A stretch of 64,000 nucleotides of DNA from Candidatus Schekmanbacteria bacterium. Its GTDB lineage: Bacteria > Schekmanbacteria > GWA2-38-11 > J061. Where the stretch lies: contig JACRJM010000015.1 in the NCBI GenBank assembly GCA_016219965.1, forward strand, positions 157,857 through 221,856. The letters are read 5' to 3'. Each line of letters starts with the position of its first letter. Position 1 is the stretch's first letter. Positions 52,299-59,926 of the stretch are shown here, piece by piece. The notes beneath the pieces are model-generated. The model worked only from the letters and a program-made list of their open reading frames with translations, did not search any database and was not told the origin of the DNA. Made by a program: the position numbers and the translations under genes.

Positions 52299-54959
52299 AT
52301 GGCTTATCGTTTTTCACAAAAAGCACCATGCTATTTTCTCGTAATAATCTTTGTCTTTGCACTGAGCATCTTTATTCATAAGCCTGCTTATTCCGCTGAA
52401 CAGGGAATTGTGAAGGGAATAGTTACTGATAAGAGCAGCAAAGCGCCTCTGCCCGGTATAGCTATAACAGTGGAAGGTACGAACATTTTGGAATTTACCA
52501 ATGAAAAGGGAGAATATCAGATACGACTTGCTCCTGGGACTTATAAGTTAAGGGCTGAACTTCTTGGATATAATCCTGCTGAGGCTTTGGGAGTCATAGT
52601 CGTAGACGGGGAAACTAATCAGGTCAACTTCACCTTGGCTCAGGCAGGTGTCGTTGAAGGAGAGGAAACTGTAGTCACAGGAGAAAGGCAGGATGTCCCT
52701 CTTTCAAAGACGACGGCATCGGTAGCTATCGTTGGAGCAAAAGACATAGAAAAACTCGGTGCAGTTACAAATGCTTCAGATTTGATAAAAAATACACCTG
52801 GTGTTCAGGTTGAAAGCGGCGGATCGGAATTTGCCAAGACAATCAAGATAAGGGGGAGAACCATTGCTCCTCCCAGCGTTAATTCAGCAGGCATACTTCT
52901 CCTTGTTGACGGTGTTCCTGCAAACGACCCTGCTTCAGGGTATGCAAACATGTATCAGATACCTTCTGAAAATATAGAGAAGATAGAAGTCCTGAAGGGC
53001 GCTTCATCTGCGCAATATGGCGGACAGGCGTCAGCAGGAGTAATAAACATCATAACAAAAAAAGGACAAAGGATACCTGTCACAAAAGCGTCTATGGAGT
53101 TTGGCACATACCAGAGAAGGAGCAAAGCTGAAGACGAGCTTTATGAGAATTATACTTTTTACCATAGCTGGGGGAATAAGTATTTTGATTATGCTTTTAG
53201 CGGCTCGTATTCTCATCTCTCAGGTATAACATCAGCAGAAAAATCCGTGGTTGCTACTGCACAGCGTTTATATGGAGAGAAACACCCGGGAACAAGGCTC
53301 CCGGATGGCAGCAAGAAATTTTCTGACCGTATAGAAACTCCTTTCATGACTGGAGCTGACCTTAATGAACTGATGGATGTGGGTGACCATGACAAGGGAG
53401 AAAAGTATTCTGCAGAGTTAAACCTCGGGATCAATCTTTTCAAGGGGAATGCGCTTAGAATAAGCCCGTCATATTTAAACACTAACTTTTTCCTGGGTTT
53501 TTCTCCCGGGAGTAAAGCTCTTGAAAGCCCGACAGATACATTCCTTCAATTCTTTCTTAATGTCATTAACAAGAGAGAGGCTTTCAATGTCTCGGATAAG
53601 TGGGAAATAACGCCAAACCTCACTTATAATTTCAGGATGGGATTGACAAAAAACACCGGAGGTGCAGTTTTCATAACCGTAGGTGATTTTGTTAAATATA
53701 ATAAAGAGGCGAAAGCATCAGGGAAAAAAGACCATTATGTGACGTTAAACGGGGTAAGTCCTTTCAATCCGCTCCCAGGGATTACCGTTGACAGAGCTCT
53801 GACGTTAGCCAATGATATTTCTTATAAATTTGATATATTTGATGGCAATGTTCTTACGGTAGGGCAGGAATATCAGTGGGCAAAGAGCCAGACTCCGCCT
53901 GACCTGATTTTGTATAACAAACCTACTGTTAAACATAATATCCATTCACTTTTCTTACAGGATCTTTTGACTGTTAAGGATTTCAGCTTATCTGTAGGAG
54001 GAAGATGGGACCAGGCAACTACATTTATAGAGAACTTTGATGATGAGTTTTCTCCCAGGTTTGGAATAAATTATTCCATAAACCCAGGGACAAGCCTTCG
54101 TTTTTCAGTAGGCCGGGCAAGAAGGTTTGAAGACTTCGCGCGGCAGAATGGACTTGGACAGTCAAACGGAAGGCTTTGGGGTAACCCGACAATCGGTCCT
54201 GAGGTAAACTGGACATATGAATTGGGGTTCAGATTTGCCACTAAATACATAAGCGGAGACATTGCATATTTTTATGATGATTATGCAGGGCTTGAAATCC
54301 CAGTGCCCCTTTCAGCCATCGGATATGGGAAGGCAAATGGAGATCCCAGGGTCATTAAATATAGCAGAGAAGTCCTCGGTGTTTCGAAGGCTCAGCTTTC
54401 GAAATTTAACATTAACACAACCAACCCAAGGGCAGGGACATTCATTAACGGTCCTGATGCGGTATTCCAGGGATTTGATGTGAGCGTTGATGTGAAACCG
54501 ATAGAGAACTGGGATATTTCGGTTTCTTATCTTTTCCAGAGGGCTGTGTCCGGCAATAACAATCCTTTTGATTTCGGTCAGGGAAAAGCGCAGGCAATCT
54601 GGGTCGCAAGTGACGGCAAGTCGCTGGGACCGAAATTTCAGGATGAGATGAGAATAGCTTATATGCCGACGCATATCTTCAAAGTTTCTTCAGATTATAC
54701 CATGCCTTTCGGACTGAGGTTAGATATCTCAGGCAGGTATAAAAGCACTACGGATTTTTTCTCAGGCTCATATGCAACCGGAATATTCCGTCAGCCTGAG
54801 CACTGGATTTGGGATTACAAAATGACACAGCCGTTGTTTAACGGAAAATTGAATGTCTCCTTCTCGATTGATAATGTCTTCAGCAAGCTTTACTACGAGC
54901 AGGGGGGTATTCCGTCAAATGTCGCAAGGTATGTGATAGGATTTGCAGCTAATTTCTAA
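52299..54959 (+). CDS. TonB-dependent outer-membrane receptor with N-terminal carboxypeptidase-regulatory-like domain
   Basis: An 886-residue outer-membrane receptor. The signal peptide is residues 1-32 (ends AYSA). Residues 35-115 form a carboxypeptidase-D regulatory-like domain (GIVKGIVTDKSSKAPLPGIA, then TYKLRAELLGYNP). GEETVVTGERQ near residue 127 is a TonB-box region, followed by the plug domain (VSIVG-like VAIVGAKDIEKLG, IKIRGRTIAP, VDGVPANDPASG and IEVLKGASSAQYGGQASAGV). The remaining 600 residues form a beta-barrel ending in YVIGFAANF, with the usual terminal aromatic residue. The AAGGAGGA ribosome-binding site is strong. The imported substrate is unknown. It is 29 bases upstream of the HemF-like gene, which suggests a link. 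Confidence 0.92.
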   Translation: MAYRFSQKAPCYFLVIIFVFALSIFIHKPAYSAEQGIVKGIVTDKSSKAPLPGIAITVEGTNILEFTNEKGEYQIRLAPGTYKLRAELLGYNPAEALGVIVVDGETNQVNFTLAQAGVVEGEETVVTGERQDVPLSKTTASVAIVGAKDIEKLGAVTNASDLIKNTPGVQVESGGSEFAKTIKIRGRTIAPPSVNSAGILLLVDGVPANDPASGYANMYQIPSENIEKIEVLKGASSAQYGGQASAGVINIITKKGQRIPVTKASMEFGTYQRRSKAEDELYENYTFYHSWGNKYFDYAFSGSYSHLSGITSAEKSVVATAQRLYGEKHPGTRLPDGSKKFSDRIETPFMTGADLNELMDVGDHDKGEKYSAELNLGINLFKGNALRISPSYLNTNFFLGFSPGSKALESPTDTFLQFFLNVINKREAFNVSDKWEITPNLTYNFRMGLTKNTGGAVFITVGDFVKYNKEAKASGKKDHYVTLNGVSPFNPLPGITVDRALTLANDISYKFDIFDGNVLTVGQEYQWAKSQTPPDLILYNKPTVKHNIHSLFLQDLLTVKDFSLSVGGRWDQATTFIENFDDEFSPRFGINYSINPGTSLRFSVGRARRFEDFARQNGLGQSNGRLWGNPTIGPEVNWTYELGFRFATKYISGDIAYFYDDYAGLEIPVPLSAIGYGKANGDPRVIKYSREVLGVSKAQLSKFNINTTNPRAGTFINGPDAVFQGFDVSVDVKPIENWDISVSYLFQRAVSGNNNPFDFGQGKAQAIWVASDGKSLGPKFQDEMRIAYMPTHIFKVSSDYTMPFGLRLDISGRYKSTTDFFSGSYATGIFRQPEHWIWDYKMTQPLFNGKLNVSFSIDNVFSKLYYEQGGIPSNVARYVIGFAANF

Positions 54960-54988
54960 ATACGTTTGAAATAGTGAAGGAGGTTGTC

Positions 54989-55753
54989 ATGTCGCATTTA
55001 AAAGAGGTTGATGCATATTTTGAGGATCTGAAGAACAGGACGCTTTCTGCCTTCGGCGAGATTGATAAAGCTGGCAAAGTTGATTACAGAAAATGGGATA
55101 CGCCGCTGGGATTGATGGAGGTGCGTGCTTTTAAGGGTGATGTGTTCGAGAAGGCCGGGGTCTCATATTCTGCATTGAAGGTCAAGCATCCAAAAACAGG
55201 TATAGCTGCGGATGTAAGGGTTTTTGAGATACTGACTTATATGACGAATCCAAAGGTACCTACAGCGGCGATAAGCCTCCGTTACAGAGTAAATGGCGGA
55301 GAGATGTTCATGGGGTGTTGCGATCTCTCGCCTGCGGTTATCATAGATGATGACCTTAAGGAGTTTGAAGATGAAATGAAAAAACTTTCCAAAAAGTACG
55401 GCAAGGATTTTGCGAAAATGCAGGAGAGGTTATGCTGGCTGTTTACCTCGCAGTATTCCAAAAAGATGGTCCTTGGAGGAAAAGGAATCGCCTATGATAT
55501 TGAGGCAGGTGGGTTTGACTTTTTTAAGGAAAGCGGAGATGTCTTCCTCGCCACATCGCTTGAGATAATAAAAAGACGCAAGGATGAGCCTTACACTGTT
55601 GCTGAAAAGGACAAACAACTTTACGGACGCGGTGAATGGGTTCAGTTTAACCTCATGGAGGACAAGGGGTTTGTACTTGGGGTGCAGGTAGGGGTGCCGC
55701 CGGAGGCTATGAATTTCCAGACTTTACCACCGTTAGCTAAGTTCTGCGAGTAA
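54989..55753 (+). CDS. Divergent HemF-like (coproporphyrinogen III oxidase family) protein
   Basis: A 254-residue protein. The GTG at 54974 is possible, but AAGGAGG at 54978 fits the ATG at 54989. The family is recognisable: GDVFEKAGVSYSAL matches the GGVFEQAGVNFS block, TNPKVPTAAISLRYR matches NPxVPTSHANVRF, CCDLSPA matches GGFDLTP, and YGRGEWVQFNL followed by LGVQVGVPPEAMN matches the RRGRYVEFNL end. However, the conserved histidine of PTSHAN is alanine here, the neighbouring asparagine is serine, and the later conserved histidines are not visible, although the D and terminal R/G blocks remain. It is shorter than HemF (about 300 residues). It may be a non-canonical or inactive tetrapyrrole-binding relative rather than a working coproporphyrinogen oxidase. 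Confidence 0.8.
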   Translation: MSHLKEVDAYFEDLKNRTLSAFGEIDKAGKVDYRKWDTPLGLMEVRAFKGDVFEKAGVSYSALKVKHPKTGIAADVRVFEILTYMTNPKVPTAAISLRYRVNGGEMFMGCCDLSPAVIIDDDLKEFEDEMKKLSKKYGKDFAKMQERLCWLFTSQYSKKMVLGGKGIAYDIEAGGFDFFKESGDVFLATSLEIIKRRKDEPYTVAEKDKQLYGRGEWVQFNLMEDKGFVLGVQVGVPPEAMNFQTLPPLAKFCE

Positions 55754-55758
55754 GCAAG

Positions 55759-55882
55759 GCAAACGCAAGATTTGGCGATATACGTTGTCAGTAGCTGATT
55801 AGTAAATCCTCATGTACGGAAAAGTACACTCCGGTTTACTCATCAACTACTTTCGCGTCTGCAATCCAAATCTTGCGTTTGC
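55759..55882. repeat. 124-base interrupted palindrome (long hairpin element)
   Basis: Outer arms GCAAACGCAAGATTTGG (55759-55775) and CCAAATCTTGCGTTTGC (55866-55882) are perfectly complementary. Inner arms AGTAGCTGATTAGTAAATCC (from 55790) and CCGGTTTACTCATCAACTAC (from 55831) match with a few mismatches, and GTAC/GTAC closes around GGAAAA. It starts 6 bases after the HemF-like stop codon. I recall similar long hairpins as dispersed intergenic repeats in deltaproteobacteria-like genomes. It may also serve as a terminator or messenger stabiliser. Confidence 0.8.
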
Positions 55883-56049
55883 AACAAAATCTGTGGGGAA
55901 AGGCGTAATAAGCGGATATTGACAATTATTCAATTACTGTAAACTTTTGCGCTCACAAAAAAACATTGGGTGAATATTCTTTTAGCATGGGTCGGGAAAT
56001 GTAATGATTTCTAAATATAACAATTTTACTTGAAGAGATAGATATTGCA

Positions 56050-56292
56050 TCATTTTTTTATAAGTTCGATGAATTCTTCTTTGCTTATGCCTGACTGATC
56101 AATAATTGAAAGCAATGTCCCACGAGGGATATTGCTTCTTTTGGGTATGATTACCAACCTTTTAATTCCCTTTAAATCAGTTTTGAATAAAGCAACGTGG
56201 CTACCTTTACCCCTTTTGGGAGCATAGGTAAATCCGGACTTTTGAAGAATCTTTATAAGTTTATCTGAAGAAATAACCGGGAGTTTTGTCAT
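56050..56292 (-). CDS. hicA: HicA-family toxin
   Basis: An 80-residue protein with the HicA double-stranded RNA-binding-like fold: LPVISSDKLIKILQKSGFTY, then KRGKGSHVALFK, in which GSH holds the likely catalytic histidine, and IPRGTLLSIIDQSGISKEEF. HicA toxins cleave messenger RNA. Its start overlaps the stop of the hicB-like gene by four bases (56289-56292), so it is coupled as a classical pair with the antitoxin upstream. The order hicB then hicA is the less common arrangement but is seen in many genomes. Confidence 0.9.
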   Translation of the reverse strand: MTKLPVISSDKLIKILQKSGFTYAPKRGKGSHVALFKTDLKGIKRLVIIPKRSNIPRGTLLSIIDQSGISKEEFIELIKK

Positions 56293-56528
56293 CTGAAAGC
56301 AACTTCAAAAGTTGAAGTATACTTTTCCTTTGTTTTTAAAGTTGCTTTGATTTCTTTTAAAAGCCCTATAGCTTTTGCATTATCAATATAGAGTTCTACT
56401 GCTTCTTTTAGATTTGATAGTGCTTCCCGTGGAGTGGCGCCGCATGATGCAACACCAAGTTCCGGACATTTCGAAACAAAAGCTACTTCTTCTTCCCAGA
56501 TTACGGCAGTAAGTTTAAATTTTTCCAT
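56289..56528 (-). CDS. hicB: HicB-family antitoxin
   Basis: A 79-residue HicB-like protein: FKLTAVIWEEEVAFVSKCPE, then LGVASCGATPREALSNLKEA and VELYIDNAKA are the partial RNase H-like antitoxin fold. There is no obvious C-terminal helix-turn-helix, so it is the short HicB_lk form. GGAGGAG upstream of the ATG supports the start. It would neutralise the HicA toxin encoded downstream. The pair sits in an accessory region between the HemF-like gene and a split-barrel gene. Confidence 0.88.
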   Translation of the reverse strand: MEKFKLTAVIWEEEVAFVSKCPELGVASCGATPREALSNLKEAVELYIDNAKAIGLLKEIKATLKTKEKYTSTFEVAFR

Positions 56529-56597
56529 TAAAAAACTCCTCCTCTGTTAAAAATACTTTAGTTTGTGCTGACATGCAAAGAGTTTTTTATAAAAATT

Positions 56598-57086
56598 TTA
56601 TTCTTCTTCGAATGTTTCTTCGAAATCTACCACACCTTTGCCGCCGCGTTTTGTGATGTTTATTCTCCAGAAATTAGATGCTGCCGGGTTTTTGAGCGTC
56701 ATCTGAAGTATGGGGTCGAATGCTCCCTGCGGCATTCCCATGTGTTTTTCTGCTGCCCGTCCGGCCCCGACGATCTCATCAGGGTTTGTGACCCTCTCAA
56801 GTGTTCCATCGCATATAACAGACTTCCATGAGCGCTTACCTTTGCCGTAATCTGGATCCAACCAATGTACGGCGAAGCATACGTTCTTGTTTTTCTCAAC
56901 GTAACCTGACTTCCTTCCGCCAGGTCCAAGCGTGAGATAAATGACCTTGTCGCCGTAAAAGTATGCAAGCGGAACACCATATGATGACTGTCCGTCACCA
57001 AGGCATAGTGTGCCGACTCTCTGCTCACTCAAGAACGCATCAATCTCTTCTTCTGTCATGACTATTGAGTTGCTTTTTGCTTTCAT
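56598..57086 (-). CDS. FMN-binding split-barrel protein (pyridoxamine oxidase-like fold), 2
   Basis: A 162-residue protein of the pyridoxamine 5'-phosphate oxidase-like superfamily. TEEEIDAFLSEQRVGTLCLG, then SYGVPLAYFYGDKVIYLTLG and GRKSGYVEKNKNVCFAVHWL are the typical N-terminal barrel strands. SWKSVICDGTLERVTNPDEI follows. It ends in an acidic tail (VVDFEETFEEE). Members bind FMN, F420 or heme, and the substrate is unclear. AGGA lies upstream of the ATG. It is downstream of no other minus-strand gene except the HicAB pair, from which it is separated by 69 bases. Confidence 0.82.
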   Translation of the reverse strand: MKAKSNSIVMTEEEIDAFLSEQRVGTLCLGDGQSSYGVPLAYFYGDKVIYLTLGPGGRKSGYVEKNKNVCFAVHWLDPDYGKGKRSWKSVICDGTLERVTNPDEIVGAGRAAEKHMGMPQGAFDPILQMTLKNPAASNFWRINITKRGGKGVVDFEETFEEE

Positions 57087-57351
57087 ATTTTCCTGCCCCC
57101 TAAAATGGTTTTAAATTTGTGAGCCCCGAGAATTGACTTGTTATTAGTCTGCATTGAATAATGATGCAAGCACTAATTGTAATTTACCTTTAACCAAATT
57201 CAGTTAGCTTGACAAACCTCAAAGCTGACATAAATCAATAGTATTCATATAGCGTAATATATTCTGATATATTACTAAATCCGTCATCATAAATATAATA
57301 TTTTGTCCCGGTTGAATTTAAGCCACGAACCTATGATGCGGGGGGTATGCC

Positions 57352-58476
57352 ATGAAGACCTTTAGACCAGTTGAAAAAAAATTATGTATAGCTTTGTTTT
57401 TCATTTTTTTCTTTTCATTCAATTTATTTCCCTTAGTTGTTTCAACCTGTAATGCAGATACAGTTTATGTGAAATTTGAAAATTTAACTGATGCACTTAA
57501 GAAATCCATTAAGGAGAAACTTCAGGCTCAGTTTGATAAAGAGTTTGGAGTCGGGGTAATCAAAGTGACTGATGATCCCAAGGAGAAAGCTGACAGAAGT
57601 GTTAACTTCAGAAATTTTAAGGGCAAAAATTGGGGAAACACCGGCGACGGGGAAAATGTAAATGTTAATGTAACAACTTTTAAGGATAATCCTGCATTCA
57701 ATACGGATGAGAAACTGGTAAATGGATTGGTTGAATGTGCTGCACATGAAGTCGGTCATACTTATAGCGCTAATCATAATCGCAAGAAAGATGAAAATGT
57801 TGATAAGATGACTGATGGTGTGAATGTATCTGCTGAAAAGCGCGCAAAAGGGGAACGGAGCTACAATGAAGGTGATATAACAAAAATGAAGGAAAACTTC
57901 GGCAAAAAACATAAACCAGTAGCTAAAGGAAAAAAAGATGTCTCAGTGTATGATTTCATGGAGGGCACAGAGGAGACAAATCTTCCCGAAGAGGACAACA
58001 ATGTAGATGCAGCTATAACTGTTGAAGGAACATTGGCGGAATATTTTAATCTTGGGTGGTATTCGGACAATGGGCTTGGGGGCTATGATTTTGTAATTAA
58101 ATGGATGCCTGAGTTTCAGGATGAAGTTGTTACTATCTTTGACGGAGACACAATACACTTTGGTCTTCAGGGAATTGAAGGCACTGCATGGGAAGGGATG
58201 GATTTTGACATCGGGACATATGGCGATATCCAATACAGTGATCCCTTTTATAATCCCAAGTATGACACATATGTTTTTCGCTTCCTTTCCTTAAGCTGGG
58301 ATATAGATATGGATGGAATAGTTGACGAGACAGTAACCCTTAATACAGCGTTTTATGACTCAGAATCTAAAAACGGTTTTCTGCCTACACCGGAACCTTC
58401 CTCGTTTCTTATGATGGGGACCGGTTTGGTGCTAGCGCTCTTATTTGGGAAAAGGCACATAACAAAGAAAAGTTAG
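57352..58476 (+). CDS. PEP-CTERM exported metalloprotease-like protein
   Basis: A 374-residue exported protein. The signal peptide is about residues 1-35 (ends CNA). HEVGHTYSANH at residues 132-142 matches the metzincin zinc motif HExxHxxGxxH, except that the usual glycine is serine 139. VDKMTDG downstream may be a Met-turn. The C-terminus TPEPSSFLMMGTGLVLALLF, followed by GKRHITKKS, is a PEP-CTERM tripartite sorting signal (motif, helix, basic end). It indicates processing by an exosortase, which is not in the window. The middle contains VSVYDFMEGTEETNLPEEDNN, a possible processing region. The start is supported by a GGGGGG run six bases upstream. It is convergent with the second MFS gene by 10 bases. 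Confidence 0.85.
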   Translation: MKTFRPVEKKLCIALFFIFFFSFNLFPLVVSTCNADTVYVKFENLTDALKKSIKEKLQAQFDKEFGVGVIKVTDDPKEKADRSVNFRNFKGKNWGNTGDGENVNVNVTTFKDNPAFNTDEKLVNGLVECAAHEVGHTYSANHNRKKDENVDKMTDGVNVSAEKRAKGERSYNEGDITKMKENFGKKHKPVAKGKKDVSVYDFMEGTEETNLPEEDNNVDAAITVEGTLAEYFNLGWYSDNGLGGYDFVIKWMPEFQDEVVTIFDGDTIHFGLQGIEGTAWEGMDFDIGTYGDIQYSDPFYNPKYDTYVFRFLSLSWDIDMDGIVDETVTLNTAFYDSESKNGFLPTPEPSSFLMMGTGLVLALLFGKRHITKKS

Positions 58477-58486
58477 AGAAAGAGCC

Positions 58487-59821
58487 TCATCTTGCGGGCA
58501 TTGATTCCTGTTTAGGTGTAAAAGGGATCCCTTTCCTTACTTTCAAAACCCAGACTCCGCAGGCAGTATTGACTATGCCTTTCATCAGGAAAGGGCTCCA
58601 GTAGCCGAACTCATCAAGCATGATTCCTCCTGCCTGAAGGAAAACAAGAGTGCCGATTGATTGAAGGGCATTCATCCCTCCCATGATGCTTCCAAGAAGA
58701 TGCTTTGGCGAAGCATCAGCGGTAAGCGCGCTTGCCCCAGTTGTTGCGGCGGAAAAACCTATTCCTATCAATGACAGATAAAAATACATTGGCAGCGAAA
58801 ATGGATTTTCAGTAGCCGCGATAAGAAAATAACCAAGTGATGTTGAAGCAATGGAAAGGAGGATGACAGGAGTTCTTCCCCACTTGTCGAGTAATATGCC
58901 GATTGGAGGCCATGCAAAAAGCGTTACTACTGACATGATGAGAAGCATTATCCCTCCGCTTGCCGTAGCCTTCACGGGGCTCATTCCCATTTTATCTGCC
59001 GCATAAACCATCCATACAATGATGTATGTTGCGATTATTAGTATGTCTACCCTTAAGATTACGGTCACCACATAGCTTACTTTAAGAGGGATGCTCTTTG
59101 TGACTATCTTGTATAATTCTTTCATGCTTATCTTAGACGCCTTTTCTTTCGGCATGCGGTCAACGAGCCCGAAAACGGAAATAAGAATTCCAATTAAACA
59201 TGCCGCACCTGCAATATAAAAAAGGCTCATAAGCCCTGCACTTTTTGCAACCTGTGTCAGTCCTCCGAAAACTATCATTGAACCTATGCTTATGGTGATC
59301 CCCTGATAAGCCATCGCCTTGCCCCTGTCAGGAGGGTAGGAATAATCGGCGCACATGGTGCCGATCTGCGGGAAGGTGAGTATTATGCCGATTCCGATGA
59401 GGAACCTTATGACATAAGTTGCAACAATCTGTCCTCCCAAGCCTTCAACTCCCATGAGAAGGCAGATATCCTTTGTGTAGCCGAACAATACATAGAAGAT
59501 CCCGCTTATCAGAAATCCGGCGATTACAAGCCTGCGCCGTCCAACCTTGTCTGAAAGTATTCCTGCCGCGCCTGTAAAAAGAAGCCATGCGATCTGTCCC
59601 ATGTTCTGAAGCCCGGAGTTGATGGAGCCGGACTGCTCTTTTGGAATATTTATTACGTCTTTTAAAAATGCAGGCTGTACCACAGCAGGAAGGGTTATAA
59701 GGCATGCGACTAGCAAGGATGCGAAGTATAAATTATAGTAGTGATAAGTCTTAAGCTCAGGGGGGATTACAATTCCGGCAAATGTTCTCGCTGGATTTTG
59801 TCCATCATTCAATTTTGCCAT
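58487..59821 (-). CDS. MFS transporter, copy 2
   Basis: A 444-residue paralogue of the transporter at 50164, with about twelve membrane segments. GILSDKVGRRRLVIAGF is the family loop 2-3 motif. Shared blocks include FAGIVIPPEL, YYNLYFASLL, VVQPAFLKDVINIPKEQSG and SGLQNMGQI. A second GRTPVILLS lies in the mirror loop. The substrate is unknown. It is divergent from the second radical SAM-like gene, with a 105-base shared promoter region. Confidence 0.87.
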   Translation of the reverse strand: MAKLNDGQNPARTFAGIVIPPELKTYHYYNLYFASLLVACLITLPAVVQPAFLKDVINIPKEQSGSINSGLQNMGQIAWLLFTGAAGILSDKVGRRRLVIAGFLISGIFYVLFGYTKDICLLMGVEGLGGQIVATYVIRFLIGIGIILTFPQIGTMCADYSYPPDRGKAMAYQGITISIGSMIVFGGLTQVAKSAGLMSLFYIAGAACLIGILISVFGLVDRMPKEKASKISMKELYKIVTKSIPLKVSYVVTVILRVDILIIATYIIVWMVYAADKMGMSPVKATASGGIMLLIMSVVTLFAWPPIGILLDKWGRTPVILLSIASTSLGYFLIAATENPFSLPMYFYLSLIGIGFSAATTGASALTADASPKHLLGSIMGGMNALQSIGTLVFLQAGGIMLDEFGYWSPFLMKGIVNTACGVWVLKVRKGIPFTPKQESMPAR

Positions 59822-59830
59822 AAGTTCATG

Positions 59831-59859
59831 TTAGTACGGAGAGTCGTATTATATGTCAA
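59831..59859 (-). promoter_or_regulatory. Possible sigma-70 promoter, minus strand, for MFS copy 2
   Basis: On the minus strand TTGACA (59859-59854), a 17-base spacer and TACTAA (59836-59831). The -35 box is perfect but the -10 box is weak. It would leave almost no leader before the start at 59821. Confidence 0.35.
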
Positions 59860-59891
59860 GATGTTTTCTGATTTGTTTTAGACTCATTTTC

Positions 59892-59920
59892 TTGACATGG
59901 CTTCCTGAAATGAATATTTT
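59892..59920 (+). promoter_or_regulatory. Sigma-70 promoter giving a leaderless transcript
   Basis: TTGACA (59892-59897), a 17-base spacer and TATTTT (59915-59920) put the expected start of transcription within a base or so of the ATG at 59927. No Shine-Dalgarno sequence precedes that ATG, which fits a leaderless message. Confidence 0.55.
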
Positions 59921-59926
59921 CGAAAT

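Noticed and set aside
57209-57237. Possible sigma-70 promoter before the PEP-CTERM gene
   Set aside because: TTGACA is perfect, but no acceptable -10 hexamer is found at a 16-18 base spacing.
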